DNA of 64,000 bases from the NCBI RefSeq assembly GCF_030813915.1, contig NZ_JAUSUJ010000004.1:62001-126000 (forward strand). The letters are read 5' to 3'. Shown here piece by piece: positions 42,021 to 49,693 of the stretch. Position numbers and translations under genes: made by a program. The notes under the pieces are model-generated. The model was given only the letters and a program-made list of their open reading frames with translations, was not told where the DNA came from and did no database searches. Every line of letters begins with the position of its first letter. Position 1 is the stretch's first letter. This DNA is from Rhodoplanes tepidamans (GTDB lineage: Bacteria; Pseudomonadota; Alphaproteobacteria; Rhizobiales; Xanthobacteraceae).

Positions 42021-42800
42021 ATGCCGTCCTTTCCTCCGGTGCAGTCGGTGCAGCGCGCCTTCGCGTTGCTCGCCGAGCTCAACAAGCAGCGCGTCGCGAC
42101 GGTCGCCGACCTGCACGCGCGCACCGGCCTGCCCAAGCCGACCATCGTGCGGCTGCTGGAGACCCTGATCGCCGAGGGCTACGTGGCGAGCGACAAGCGG
42201 CTCGGCGGCTATCAGGTCACGTCCCAGGTGACGACGCTGGCGAGCGGCTTCCACGGCGCCCCGATGGTGATCGAGGCGGCCCGGCCGTGGGCCATCGACC
42301 TCACCCGCCGGCTGAAATGGCCCGTGTCGGTGGCCCTGCTGGTGAAGGACGCGGTCGCGGTGCGGTTCTCCACCATCCCGGACAGCCCGGTGTCGCCGTT
42401 CCACGCCACCATCAACATGCGGCTGAGCCTGATCTCGCGCGGGCTCGGGCGCGCCTATCTGGCCTGGTGCCCGCGCGAGGAGCGCGAGCTCCTGGTGCGG
42501 ATGCTGGAGACCTCGACGGATCCGGAGGACCACCCGCCCGACCTGCAGGCCGTGGTCCGCCAGCTGGTGCGCACCGTGCGGGCGCGCGGCTATGCCGAGC
42601 GGGATCCCGCGACCGAGCCGACCTCGTCGTCGACCGTGGCGATCCCGATCATGGCCGACGGCCGCGTGCTGGCGACCTTCGGGCTCACCTATTTCCGCTC
42701 GGCGGTGCCGCGCGCCAAGCTCGCCGAGCAGGTCGTCCGCCCCCTCAAGGACGCCGGCGCCCGCATCGAGGAGGCCATCGCGGCGATGAAGACGCGGTGA
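42021..42800 (+). CDS. IclR-family transcriptional regulator
   Basis: A 259-residue regulator. The winged helix is 'SVQRAFALLAELNKQRVATV', then 'ADLHARTGLPKPTIVRLLET'. The effector domain includes 'HATINMRLSLISRGLGRAYL', 'VRTVRARGYAERDPATEPTS' and 'TVAIPIMADGRVLATFGLTY'. It is close to the MhpR subgroup that senses aromatic or organic acids. Position at the end of the catabolic region suggests it controls these genes; its operators are not identified. I prefer the ATG at 42021 to one 16 codons upstream, as conserved sequence begins here. Confidence 0.9.
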   Translation: MPSFPPVQSVQRAFALLAELNKQRVATVADLHARTGLPKPTIVRLLETLIAEGYVASDKRLGGYQVTSQVTTLASGFHGAPMVIEAARPWAIDLTRRLKWPVSVALLVKDAVAVRFSTIPDSPVSPFHATINMRLSLISRGLGRAYLAWCPREERELLVRMLETSTDPEDHPPDLQAVVRQLVRTVRARGYAERDPATEPTSSSTVAIPIMADGRVLATFGLTYFRSAVPRAKLAEQVVRPLKDAGARIEEAIAAMKTR

Positions 42801-42877
42801 GGCCGCGGGCCGCGCGAAGCGCGGACCCGGGTGCCGGGCACCTCGGGATCACGAGTCGGGGTGCAGAGCCGTCGGTA

Positions 42878-43168
42878 TCAGACGCCCGGAGCGATCGCGG
42901 GCGCCCGTAGGACATCGGCACGGGCCCGCATCGCAGGCGCCATGGCCCGCAGCTGGGCCAGCGCGGCGCGGAGCTCGTCCACGTCGGCGCCGGGGGGCGT
43001 GTTCCAGATCATCGCCTCGACGAGGTCGATCCAGCGCAGGGTCCAGCGCTCGACATGCTCGACCGCCTCGGTCGACGGCGTCTGCTCGGCGCACAGGACG
43101 GCCATCTCGGCCAGCGCGCCACGCAGCATTTCGGCGATCTTCTTGTGCTCGAAATACCGACCTTCCAT
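42878..43168 (-). CDS. Small hypothetical protein, paralogue A
   Basis: A 96-residue, all-helical, acidic protein. It shares 'xxxERWTLRWIDLVEAM' in the middle with the protein encoded at 43359-43667. Other parallels are 'LRGALAEMAVLCAEQ' with 'LQRALAELAQVPADN', and the later 'DELRAALAQLRAMAP' with 'RELRAALVELRAASA'. A GGAGGA motif precedes the ATG at 43168. No signal, cysteine pattern or known domain was recognised. The two genes lie in tandem 190 bp apart, a duplication. Confidence 0.7.
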   Translation of the reverse strand: MEGRYFEHKKIAEMLRGALAEMAVLCAEQTPSTEAVEHVERWTLRWIDLVEAMIWNTPPGADVDELRAALAQLRAMAPAMRARADVLRAPAIAPGV

Positions 43169-43358
43169 GCAGGTCCTCCCGGTTCACCGGTAACCGAATC
43201 TTCCCAGAGGTGTCGGCGTTCCGCCAGTCCGTGCAATCCCCGACCGGCTCAAGCAGGGCGCGACGAATTCGACCGCGGATGCGCCGGCCACCGGCCCTGC
43301 TCGCGATCGGTTGCGGTCGCGGCGGACGGAGCCGCACCCGCCGCCCGGCCGGAGACGA

Positions 43359-43667
43359 TCAGAGTTCGGAGAGGCGCGGGCCGGCATGGCCCGGGCGGTC
43401 GGCGAAGGGGAGGCCGTCGGTCGCATGGACGCGGGCGGAGGCCGCCCGCAGCTCGACCAGGGCGGCCCGCAGCTCACGGGCCCTGCCGGCGGCCCGATGG
43501 CTGCGCAGGAGGTCCTCGACCAGCTCGATCCAGCGCAGCGTCCAGCGCTCGATCTGGGCGAGACCGCGGGCCGTCGCCACATTGTCGGCCGGCACCTGCG
43601 CGAGCTCGGCCAGCGCCCGCTGCAGAGTCGCAGCGAGGGCGAGCAGTTCGTCCTCCTGATTTGCCAT
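43359..43667 (-). CDS. Small hypothetical protein, paralogue B
   Basis: A 102-residue helical protein paralogous to the one at 42878-43168 (see shared 'IERWTLRWIELVEDL'). The C-terminus ('HATDGLPFADRPGHAGPRLS') is unlike paralogue A. Of two close ATGs the inner one (43667) is chosen because GGGGAG lies 6 bases before it and directly abuts the outer one. Function unknown. The Trp/Arg-rich centre and paired genes suggest a helical-bundle protein-protein interaction module. Confidence 0.7.
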   Translation of the reverse strand: MANQEDELLALAATLQRALAELAQVPADNVATARGLAQIERWTLRWIELVEDLLRSHRAAGRARELRAALVELRAASARVHATDGLPFADRPGHAGPRLSEL

Positions 43668-44054
43668 CGGCATCTCCCCGAAACCGTCCCGATGTTCGGT
43701 CGAAGTATCGGGGCGAGCTAGCTTTTCCGAGAGCGGGGCAACGCACATTCTCGTGAAGAGAATGATACCACAGCATCACGGTAGGGGGCTCGGTGAGGCT
43801 GCACCTTTGTCGGGTGCTCGAACCCGCGATTTCGCCTTCGCGCGGCGGGTCGCCCTTCGGGCACAGGCCCTGGACGCGCCTCTCGCTCGCGGTTCACCGG
43901 GGCGAATCCCCACGCCGGGCCCGCAGGACTGATTCGCAGGGCATTCACGGCCCCGGCGCCTGCGGTGGGCCGGGTCGCGGGGAGGGCACGAAAGCATGTC
44001 GGGGCGCCCGTTGCCGGACGCCCCGAGCCGCCTGCCGTCCCAGCGGACGGCGCG
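43668..44054. other. 387-bp intergenic region with a hairpin and a leuC terminator
   Basis: No gene was recognised. It holds a perfect 7-bp hairpin CATTCTC-gtgaa-GAGAATG (43746-43764) in an AT-richer patch that may be the upstream control region of the small paralogue B, and the hairpin downstream of leuC at 44000-44025. A tRNA T-arm-like string near 43810-43830 has no matching acceptor or anticodon arm. Confidence 0.4.
44000..44025 (-). terminator. Probable terminator downstream of leuC
   Basis: Stem CGGGGCG / CGCCCCG (44000-44006 and 44019-44025) with a GC-rich 12-base loop, 29 bp after the leuC stop; on the minus strand it is followed by a T-richer stretch (CATGCTTTCG). Confidence 0.5.
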
Positions 44055-45458
44055 TCAGGTCCAGTCGCGCACGTCGACGAAATGCCCCTCGATCGCCGCC
44101 GCCGCGGCCATGATGGGCGACACCAGATGGGTGCGGCCCTTGTAGCCCTGGCGGCCCTCGAAGTTGCGGTTCGAGGTGGAGGCGCAGCGCTCGCCGGGGG
44201 CGAGCTTGTCGGGGTTCATGGCGAGGCACATCGAGCAGCCCGGCTCGCGCCACTCGAAGCCCGCGGCCTTGAAGATCTCGTGCAGCCCCTCGGCCTCGGC
44301 CTGCTCCTTCACGAGGCCCGAGCCCGGCACCACCATGGCCTTGACGGTCGGGGCGACGCTGCGCCCCTTCACCAGGGCCGCGACGGCGCGGAGATCCTCG
44401 ATGCGCGAGTTGGTGCAGGAGCCGATGAAGACCCGGTCGAGCGCGATGTCGGTGACCTTCTCGCCGCCCTGCAGGCCCATGTAGCGCAGCGCCTGCTCGG
44501 CCGCGGCGCGCTTCTTCTCGTCGGCGATGTCGGCCGGCACCGGAACCCGGCCGGTGATCGCGATCACCTGCTCGGGGCTGGTGCCCCAGGTGACCAGCGG
44601 CGGCAGGTTGGCGGCGTCGAGCTTCACCACGGCGTCGAAATGCGCGCCCTCGTCGGAGCGCAGCGTGTCCCAGTAGCGCAGCGCCTGCTCCCAGGCGGCG
44701 CCCTTCGGGGCCTTCGGGCGGTCCTTCAGATAGGCGTAGGTCTTCTCGTCGGGGGCCACCATGCCGGCCCGGGCGCCGCCCTCGATGGACATGTTGCAGA
44801 TCGTCATCCGGCCTTCCATCGAGATGGCGCGGATCGCCTCGCCGGCGTACTCGATCGCGTAGCCGGTGCCGCCGGCCGTGCCGATCTCGCCGATCACGGC
44901 CAGGATGATGTCCTTCGCGGTCACGCCGGGCGGCAGGGTGTTGTCCACCTGCACCAGCATGTTCTTCGACTTCTTCTGGATCAGCGTCTGGGTGGCGAGC
45001 ACGTGCTCGACCTCCGAGGTGCCGATGCCGTAGGCGAGCGCCCCGAAGGCGCCGTGCGTGGCCGTGTGGCTGTCACCGCACACGATGGTGGTGCCGGGCA
45101 GCGTGAATCCCTGCTCCGGGCCGATGACGTGGACGATGCCCTGCCGCTTGTCGAACTCGTTGTAGTACTCGAGCCCGAAATGGCCGGCATTGTCGGCGAG
45201 CGCGGCGATCTGGGCGGCGCTCTCCGGATCCTCGTTCGGCTTGGAGCGGTCGGTGGTCGGGACGTTGTGGTCGACGACGCACAGCGTCTTCTCCGGCGCC
45301 CGCACCTTGCGGCCGGTCATCCGCAGCCCCTCGAAGGCCTGCGGGCTCGTCACCTCGTGCACGAGATGGCGGTCGATGTAGATCAGGCAGGTGCCGTCGG
45401 GCTGCTCGTCGACGACGTGGTCGTCCCAGATCTTGTCGTAGAGGGTGCGCGGCTTCAT
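44055..45458 (-). CDS. leuC: 3-isopropylmalate dehydratase large subunit
   Basis: LeuC with LeuD isomerises 2-isopropylmalate to 3-isopropylmalate in leucine synthesis. The 467-residue product has the aconitase-type cluster ligands: 'IGSCTNSR' and '[11 protein letters not shown]'. '[20 protein letters not shown]' is the family signature. Length is typical. It is the distal gene after rplS, as in other Hyphomicrobiales, but about 530 bp of repeats and a small frame intervene. LeuD is not in the window. Confidence 0.96.
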   Translation of the reverse strand: MKPRTLYDKIWDDHVVDEQPDGTCLIYIDRHLVHEVTSPQAFEGLRMTGRKVRAPEKTLCVVDHNVPTTDRSKPNEDPESAAQIAALADNAGHFGLEYYNEFDKRQGIVHVIGPEQGFTLPGTTIVCGDSHTATHGAFGALAYGIGTSEVEHVLATQTLIQKKSKNMLVQVDNTLPPGVTAKDIILAVIGEIGTAGGTGYAIEYAGEAIRAISMEGRMTICNMSIEGGARAGMVAPDEKTYAYLKDRPKAPKGAAWEQALRYWDTLRSDEGAHFDAVVKLDAANLPPLVTWGTSPEQVIAITGRVPVPADIADEKKRAAAEQALRYMGLQGGEKVTDIALDRVFIGSCTNSRIEDLRAVAALVKGRSVAPTVKAMVVPGSGLVKEQAEAEGLHEIFKAAGFEWREPGCSMCLAMNPDKLAPGERCASTSNRNFEGRQGYKGRTHLVSPIMAAAAAIEGHFVDVRDWT

Positions 45459-45541
45459 CGGTTCGGTCTCGGGTTCGGTCTCGCGATGTCGGGAATTCGG
45501 TGAACGACGGATCGGCGGGCGCGCGGGCCGGACGGCCGCGC

Positions 45542-45691
45542 TCAGACGGAAAGCCCGGCCAGAACCGCCGCCGTCAGCCGGCCGAAGAAGCGCCAGGGCA
45601 GCCGGGCATGGTCGTCGAGCACGACGCGCGCGTGCGGCGCCGGCCGCAGGGCCCGCCCGTCCGCTCCGGAATCTGCGCGAAATGACGACAT
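45542..45691 (-). CDS. Possible leaderless 49-residue protein upstream of leuC
   Basis: A short frame with genome-like codon choice. The product ends in a hydrophobic helix ('[18 protein letters not shown]'). The ATG at 45691 lies 6 bases after a good -10 box, so transcription should begin at or next to the start codon, as in leaderless genes. No ribosome binding site is present. Family unknown. It could equally be an untranslated leader of leuC. Confidence 0.35.
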   Translation of the reverse strand: MSSFRADSGADGRALRPAPHARVVLDDHARLPWRFFGRLTAAVLAGLSV

Positions 45692-45697
45692 GCGTGG

Positions 45698-45726
45698 TCT
45701 GTAGCAAATCCAAACTGGCCCCACAA
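45698..45726 (-). promoter_or_regulatory. Promoter upstream of leuC
   Basis: On the minus strand TTGTGG (45726-45721), a 17-base spacer and TACAGA (45703-45698), in a locally AT-richer patch. It would give leuC its own transcript, apart from the rplS operon. Confidence 0.5.
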
Positions 45727-45810
45727 CGAATGTCGGGGGCGCAGCAGGACGGCGCAAGGGCCGGGGCTGGCCCTGAACCCTCTCCCCTCGCGGGAGCTTT
45801 GCAGAGTTCG

Positions 45811-45914
45811 TCATTCCGGGACGGCGCGGAGCGTCGGACCCGGAATCCAGCCCAGAATGCCGAGTTCGGAGCTGGATTCCGGGTTCGCGCCTTCGGCGCG
45901 CCCCGGAATGACGG
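45811..45914. repeat. Intergenic palindromic element, family A copy 1
   Basis: 'tcattccgggacggcgcg' ... 'cggaatcca' ... 'tggattccgggttcgcgcc' ... 'gccccggaatgacgg'. It has inverted ends and an inverted middle, forming a long cruciform. It is closely related to 49573-49675 and 53862-53964. Confidence 0.75.
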
Positions 45915-45992
45915 ATTATGCAAAGCCCCCGTCGCGCGAGAGCGAAGGATGCCGTGCGCTCACGCGGTCGAAACAGATCGGGTGAGGACGCC

Positions 45993-46442
45993 TCACTCCG
46001 TGACTTCGACCTCGAGGCGGGCGCCTTCGGCGGCGAGGCGGCGGGCCAGCACCCTGCCCTCCTCGACCGTGGTCACCGGGATCTGGCCGACGCCGCCGGC
46101 GACCGTCTCGCGGACCACCGGGCGCAGCATGGTCTTGCCGTCGACCCGGATGTCGATGCGGCGGCCGACATGGGCGGCCGTGAAGCGCGCGAACACCTCG
46201 CGGCCCGCCGTGGTGAGGATGAAGTTGACCACCGCCTGGCCGCTGCGCTGGTCGGTGCCGGAGACGGCCTGCGACACCTCGAGCCACACCGGCTCGGCGA
46301 GCGCCGGCGGCGCGGCCGCGAGCACGATGGCCGCGGCGACGCCGATCCGCCCCGATGATCGGGCCACGGAGTTTCGATGCAGCGGCCGGCGCCGACGCAA
46401 AAGGCCGGACGGGCCGGCCTTCGGTGTCGTCGGCGGTGCCAT
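45993..46442 (-). CDS. Exported SecD P1-head-like protein
   Basis: A 149-residue protein with an N-terminal signal ('GRIGVAAAIVLAAAPPALAE'). The mature part 'AVVNFILTTAGREVFARFTA', 'AHVGRRIDIRVDGKTMLRPV' and 'GGVGQIPVTTVEEGRVLARR' corresponds to the P1 head subdomain of SecD, here as a free periplasmic domain without SecD's membrane part. A role in protein export is inferred only from similarity. The start lies 6 bp after the rplS stop codon, so it is co-transcribed with rplS. Confidence 0.8.
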   Translation of the reverse strand: MAPPTTPKAGPSGLLRRRRPLHRNSVARSSGRIGVAAAIVLAAAPPALAEPVWLEVSQAVSGTDQRSGQAVVNFILTTAGREVFARFTAAHVGRRIDIRVDGKTMLRPVVRETVAGGVGQIPVTTVEEGRVLARRLAAEGARLEVEVTE

Positions 46443-46448
46443 GCGGCC

Positions 46449-46853
46449 TTATTCGGCGGCAGCCCCGGCGGCCGCGCTCTCGCGCTCGCCCGGCCGGTCC
46501 TGGCGCTCGGTGATGCGGGCCGCCTTGCCGCGCCGCGAGCGCAGGTAGTACAGCTTCGCGCGCCGCACCTTGCCGCGCCGCACCACCTTGATCGAGTCGA
46601 TCAGCGGCGAATACAGCGGGAAGACGCGCTCGACGCCCTCGCCGTAGGAGATCTTGCGGACCGTGAAGCTCTGGTTCAGGCCGGCGCCGGAGCGGCCGAT
46701 GCAGACGCCCTCGTAGGCCTGCACGCGGGTGCGGTCGCCCTCGACCACCTTGACGTTGACCGTCACGGTGTCGCCCGGGCCGAAATCCGGAATGTCCTTG
46801 CCGGCGGACAGCTTGGCGATCTGCTCTTTGTCGAGCTCTTGAATGATGTTCAT
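46449..46853 (-). CDS. rplS: 50S ribosomal protein L19
   Basis: A 134-residue L19, located at the 30S-50S interface. Family text: '[20 protein letters not shown]', '[20 protein letters not shown]', '[20 protein letters not shown]' and '[20 protein letters not shown]'. A typical alphaproteobacterial Ala/Glu-rich tail follows. It is part of the rpsP-rimM-trmD-rplS operon. The start at 46853 gives the standard N-terminus. Confidence 0.98.
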   Translation of the reverse strand: MNIIQELDKEQIAKLSAGKDIPDFGPGDTVTVNVKVVEGDRTRVQAYEGVCIGRSGAGLNQSFTVRKISYGEGVERVFPLYSPLIDSIKVVRRGKVRRAKLYYLRSRRGKAARITERQDRPGERESAAAGAAAE

Positions 46854-46949
46854 GGAAGGTCTCCAGCGCTGCGTCTGGCGCAAGCGCGCCGGTCTGTCAG
46901 TCGGTATGCTTCGGGTTGCGCGTGCCTATACGCCATGTCTTCGGCTTTG

Positions 46950-47693
46950 TCATCCATCGGTCGCTTTTTTTGGCGGGGTGCCGGGCGCTTGGGCCCCATG
47001 CATTCCGGACGTGTGGACGGCCCACAGATCCGGCCGCCGCTCGCGGGTCAGCCGCTCCGCCTCGGCGCGCCGCCACGCCGCCACCCGGCCGTGGTCGCCC
47101 GAGACCAGGATGGACGGAATGTCGCGGCCCTCGAAGATCTGCGGCCGGGTGTAGTGCGGGTATTCGAGGAGACCGTCCGAGAAGCTCTCCTCGGCGCCCG
47201 AGGCCTCCTTGCCCATTACCCCGGGCAGCAGGCGGACGCAGGCGTCGATCAGCACCATGGCGGCGAGCTCGCCGCCCGACAGGACGTAGTCGCCGATCGA
47301 CACCTCCTCCAGGTTGCGGGCCGCGATGACGCGCTCGTCCACCCCCTCGAAGCGGCCGCAGACGACGACCACGCCGGGCCCGGCGGCCAGCGCCGCGACG
47401 CGCGCCTGGGTCAGCGGCTTTCCGCGCGGGCTGGTGAGCAGGCGCGGCCGGCCGTCCGTGTCGGGCGCCACCGCGTCGATCGCCCGCGCCAGCACGTCGG
47501 CGCGAAGCACCATGCCGGGGCCGCCGCCGGCCGGGGTGTCGTCGACGCTGCGATGCCGGTCGGTGGCGAAGTCGCGCAGGTCGACGGCGGCGAGGTCCCA
47601 GATGCCGCCCGCCCGCGCCTTGCCGGCCAGGCTCGCGCCGAGCGGGCCCGGGAACATGTCCGGAAAGATGGTGATCACGCTGGCGCGCCACAT
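46950..47693 (-). CDS. trmD: tRNA (guanine-N1)-methyltransferase
   Basis: TrmD methylates G37 of tRNAs that read CNN codons and prevents +1 frameshifting. The 247-residue SPOUT enzyme shows '[20 protein letters not shown]', '[20 protein letters not shown]', '[20 protein letters not shown]' and the knot signature '[20 protein letters not shown]'. It lies 96 bp before rplS and 149 bp after rimM; a palindromic repeat fills the latter gap. Confidence 0.97.
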   Translation of the reverse strand: MWRASVITIFPDMFPGPLGASLAGKARAGGIWDLAAVDLRDFATDRHRSVDDTPAGGGPGMVLRADVLARAIDAVAPDTDGRPRLLTSPRGKPLTQARVAALAAGPGVVVVCGRFEGVDERVIAARNLEEVSIGDYVLSGGELAAMVLIDACVRLLPGVMGKEASGAEESFSDGLLEYPHYTRPQIFEGRDIPSILVSGDHGRVAAWRRAEAERLTRERRPDLWAVHTSGMHGAQAPGTPPKKATDG

Positions 47694-47741
47694 GGCCGTC
47701 TTGCTTCTGTTTGCGTATCGCGTTTCGCGACCACCCCGCTC

Positions 47742-47852
47742 CTCATGGTGAGGAGCGAGCCGCTGGGTCGCGTCTCGACCCCCCGAGGCCACCCGGCACC
47801 TCGGCCGCCCTCGCCCTTCGAGACGACCGCTGCGCGGCCTCCTCAGGGTGAG
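47742..47852. repeat. Intergenic palindromic element, family B copy 2 (overlaps rimM end)
   Basis: Contains 'gctcctcatggtgaggagc', 'cccttcgagacgaccgctg' and 'gcggcctcctcagggtgag', the inverted halves typical of the family. Its last ~10 bases are the final codons and stop of rimM. Confidence 0.6.
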
Positions 47853-48397
47853 GGCGGAGGCAGGTCGCCCTCCTCCTCGTCGTCGAGCAGCCCGGGCGGC
47901 GGATCGACGACGAGGCGGCGGCCGGGAATGTCGATCTCGGGCACCACCGCCTTGGTGAACGGCACCAGCCGCGTGGCGCCGCGCCGCGGCGCGATCTCCA
48001 GGAGGTCGCCGGCGCCGAAGTTCTGCACCGCGATCACGGTGCCGAGCTCCGTGCCCGCCGTATCGACGGCCGCGAGCCCGATCAGGTCGGCGTGATAGAA
48101 CTCGTCCTCGCCGGGCGGCGCGAGCCTCCCGCGCGGCACGTAGAGCTCGAGATTGGTCAGCCGCTCGGCGGCGTCGCGGTCGTCGATCCCCTTCAGGCGC
48201 GCCACGAAGCAGTCCTTGGCGGGCCGCATGGAGGCGATCTCGAACACCCGTCCGTCGCCGGCGGTGAGCGGACCGTAGCGCTTCACCGCGGTCGGGTCGG
48301 CCGTGAACGACCACAGCCGCACCTCGCCGCGCACGCCGTGCGCCGCCCCGATGCGGGCGACGCAGACGCGGTCCGTGGACGCCGGGCGAGCCGGCAT
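47843..48397 (-). CDS. rimM: Ribosome maturation factor RimM
   Basis: A 184-residue assembly factor for the 30S head that binds S19. '[20 protein letters not shown]' is the N-terminal domain start, '[20 protein letters not shown]' opens the PRC-barrel domain, and '[20 protein letters not shown]' closes it. The final residues 'EGDLPPPSP' are encoded in part by the invading palindromic repeat, so the C-terminal tail seems recently changed. It begins 1 base before the SIMPL gene's stop codon region, thus co-transcribed. Confidence 0.95.
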   Translation of the reverse strand: MPARPASTDRVCVARIGAAHGVRGEVRLWSFTADPTAVKRYGPLTAGDGRVFEIASMRPAKDCFVARLKGIDDRDAAERLTNLELYVPRGRLAPPGEDEFYHADLIGLAAVDTAGTELGTVIAVQNFGAGDLLEIAPRRGATRLVPFTKAVVPEIDIPGRRLVVDPPPGLLDDEEEGDLPPPSP

Positions 48398-48398
48398 C

Positions 48399-49124
48399 TC
48401 AGCGCGGGCCGATCCGCCACGTCACCGTGGCGGAGGCGTCGAAGGTCAGCGTCGCGGGCGGCACGATCTGCATCGACGGCGCCGAGGCGAGCTCGGCGCG
48501 CCGCAGGCCGGCCTCGCCGCCCTCGGTGATGGCGACGATGCCGACGAGACGCATGTCGGCCGCGGCGGCGAACACCTCGGCCTTGGCATGCGCGTCGGCG
48601 ATCGCCTTCCGGCGGGCCTCGTCGAGCGCGGCCTTGCTGTCGTCCGCCCGGTAGCCGAGCGGCCCGATCTCGAACAGGCCGGTCGCCGCGATGCGGCCGA
48701 CCAGCGCGTCGACGCGGTCGACCGGCTTCAGCGCGAGCGCGAAGCTGGTGACGGCGCGGTAGCCCGGCTGGTTCTGCTTCGGCCGCACGCCGTCGCGGGC
48801 GAGCCGGAAGTCGGATCGCTCGACCGTGACGCCGTCGGCGGCGAGCGCCCGCAGCGCCTCGGCGGCGCGGCCGGCCCGCGCCTCGTGGGCCGAGGTCGCC
48901 TTGTCGAGCGTGTCGCCGGGGGTCGCGACCTCGACGGTGAGAACGGCGAAGCTCGGTTTCGCCTCGTGCTTTCCGCTGCCCTGCACCGTGACGGTCGGCT
49001 CCGCGCCGCCGCGCCGCTCCTGGGCGGCGGCGGGCAGGGCGAGCGTCAGGGCGAAGGCCAGCGCGCAGGCGACCGCCGCGCCGATCGGCGCGATGGCGAA
49101 GCCCCGGTCCGGTCCGTCGCGCAT
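48399..49124 (-). CDS. Exported SIMPL (DUF541) domain protein
   Basis: A 241-residue periplasmic protein with signal '[20 protein letters not shown]'. The SIMPL domain is complete: '[20 protein letters not shown]', '[20 protein letters not shown]' and '[20 protein letters not shown]'. Family members form periplasmic oligomers; some protect against oxidative stress, but the function is not settled. It stands between rpsP and rimM, a position usually empty in this otherwise highly conserved operon, with 1-bp spacing to rimM. Confidence 0.88.
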   Translation of the reverse strand: MRDGPDRGFAIAPIGAAVACALAFALTLALPAAAQERRGGAEPTVTVQGSGKHEAKPSFAVLTVEVATPGDTLDKATSAHEARAGRAAEALRALAADGVTVERSDFRLARDGVRPKQNQPGYRAVTSFALALKPVDRVDALVGRIAATGLFEIGPLGYRADDSKAALDEARRKAIADAHAKAEVFAAAADMRLVGIVAITEGGEAGLRRAELASAPSMQIVPPATLTFDASATVTWRIGPR

Positions 49125-49149
49125 CGGAGATCCCCCGTTTTGCTCCGGA

Positions 49150-49539
49150 TCAGCCGGCCGCAGCCGCGGCCTTGGCCTTGGCGGCCGCGGCGGCCTTGGC
49201 CTCGGCGGCCTCCTTGGCCTTCTGCTCGGCGATCACCTTGCGCTCCTTGCGCGGGATCGCCCGCTCCGGATTGTTGCGCGGCTCGCGCTTCTGGATGCCG
49301 GCCTCGTCGAGGAAGCGCAGGATCCGGTCGGACGGGGTGGCGCCCTTGGCGAGCCAGGCCTTGGCCTTGTCGAGGTCGAACTTCAGACGGTCCGCCTGCT
49401 CCTTCGGCAGCAGCGGGTTGAAGTAGCCGATGCGCTCGATGAAGCGGCCGTCGCGCGGGCTGCGCGAGTCGGCGACCACGATGTGGTAGAATGGCCGCTT
49501 CTTGGTGCCGGCACGGGCCATCCGGATTCGCAGAGACAT
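49150..49539 (-). CDS. rpsP: 30S ribosomal protein S16
   Basis: A 129-residue S16, start ATG at 49539. '[20 protein letters not shown]', '[20 protein letters not shown]' and '[20 protein letters not shown]' are standard. A ~35-residue Lys/Ala/Glu-rich tail is common in Alphaproteobacteria. It is the second gene of the ffh-rpsP operon. Confidence 0.98.
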   Translation of the reverse strand: MSLRIRMARAGTKKRPFYHIVVADSRSPRDGRFIERIGYFNPLLPKEQADRLKFDLDKAKAWLAKGATPSDRILRFLDEAGIQKREPRNNPERAIPRKERKVIAEQKAKEAAEAKAAAAAKAKAAAAAG

Positions 49540-49572
49540 TCTCTCGTCCTCTCTTCTCGTCTAGGTCTGCCC

Positions 49573-49675
49573 GTCATTCCGGGGCGCCGCGAAGCGGCGA
49601 GCCCGGAATCCATACTCACAGACAGGGGTTATGGATTCCGGGCTCGCGGGCTTCGCCCGCGCCCCGGAATGACGG
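49573..49675. repeat. Intergenic palindromic element, family A copy 2
   Basis: 'gtcattccggggcgccgcga' at one end, 'gccccggaatgacgg' at the other, and an inner pair 'cccggaatccat' / 'atggattccggg'. It fills most of the gap between ffh and rpsP. Confidence 0.8.
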
Positions 49676-49693
49676 ATGGGGTGGTACGCACTT

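Noticed and set aside
43800-43835. tRNA-like T-arm string on the minus strand upstream of leuC's end
   Set aside because: No acceptor stem, D arm or anticodon arm fits around it; a chance match.
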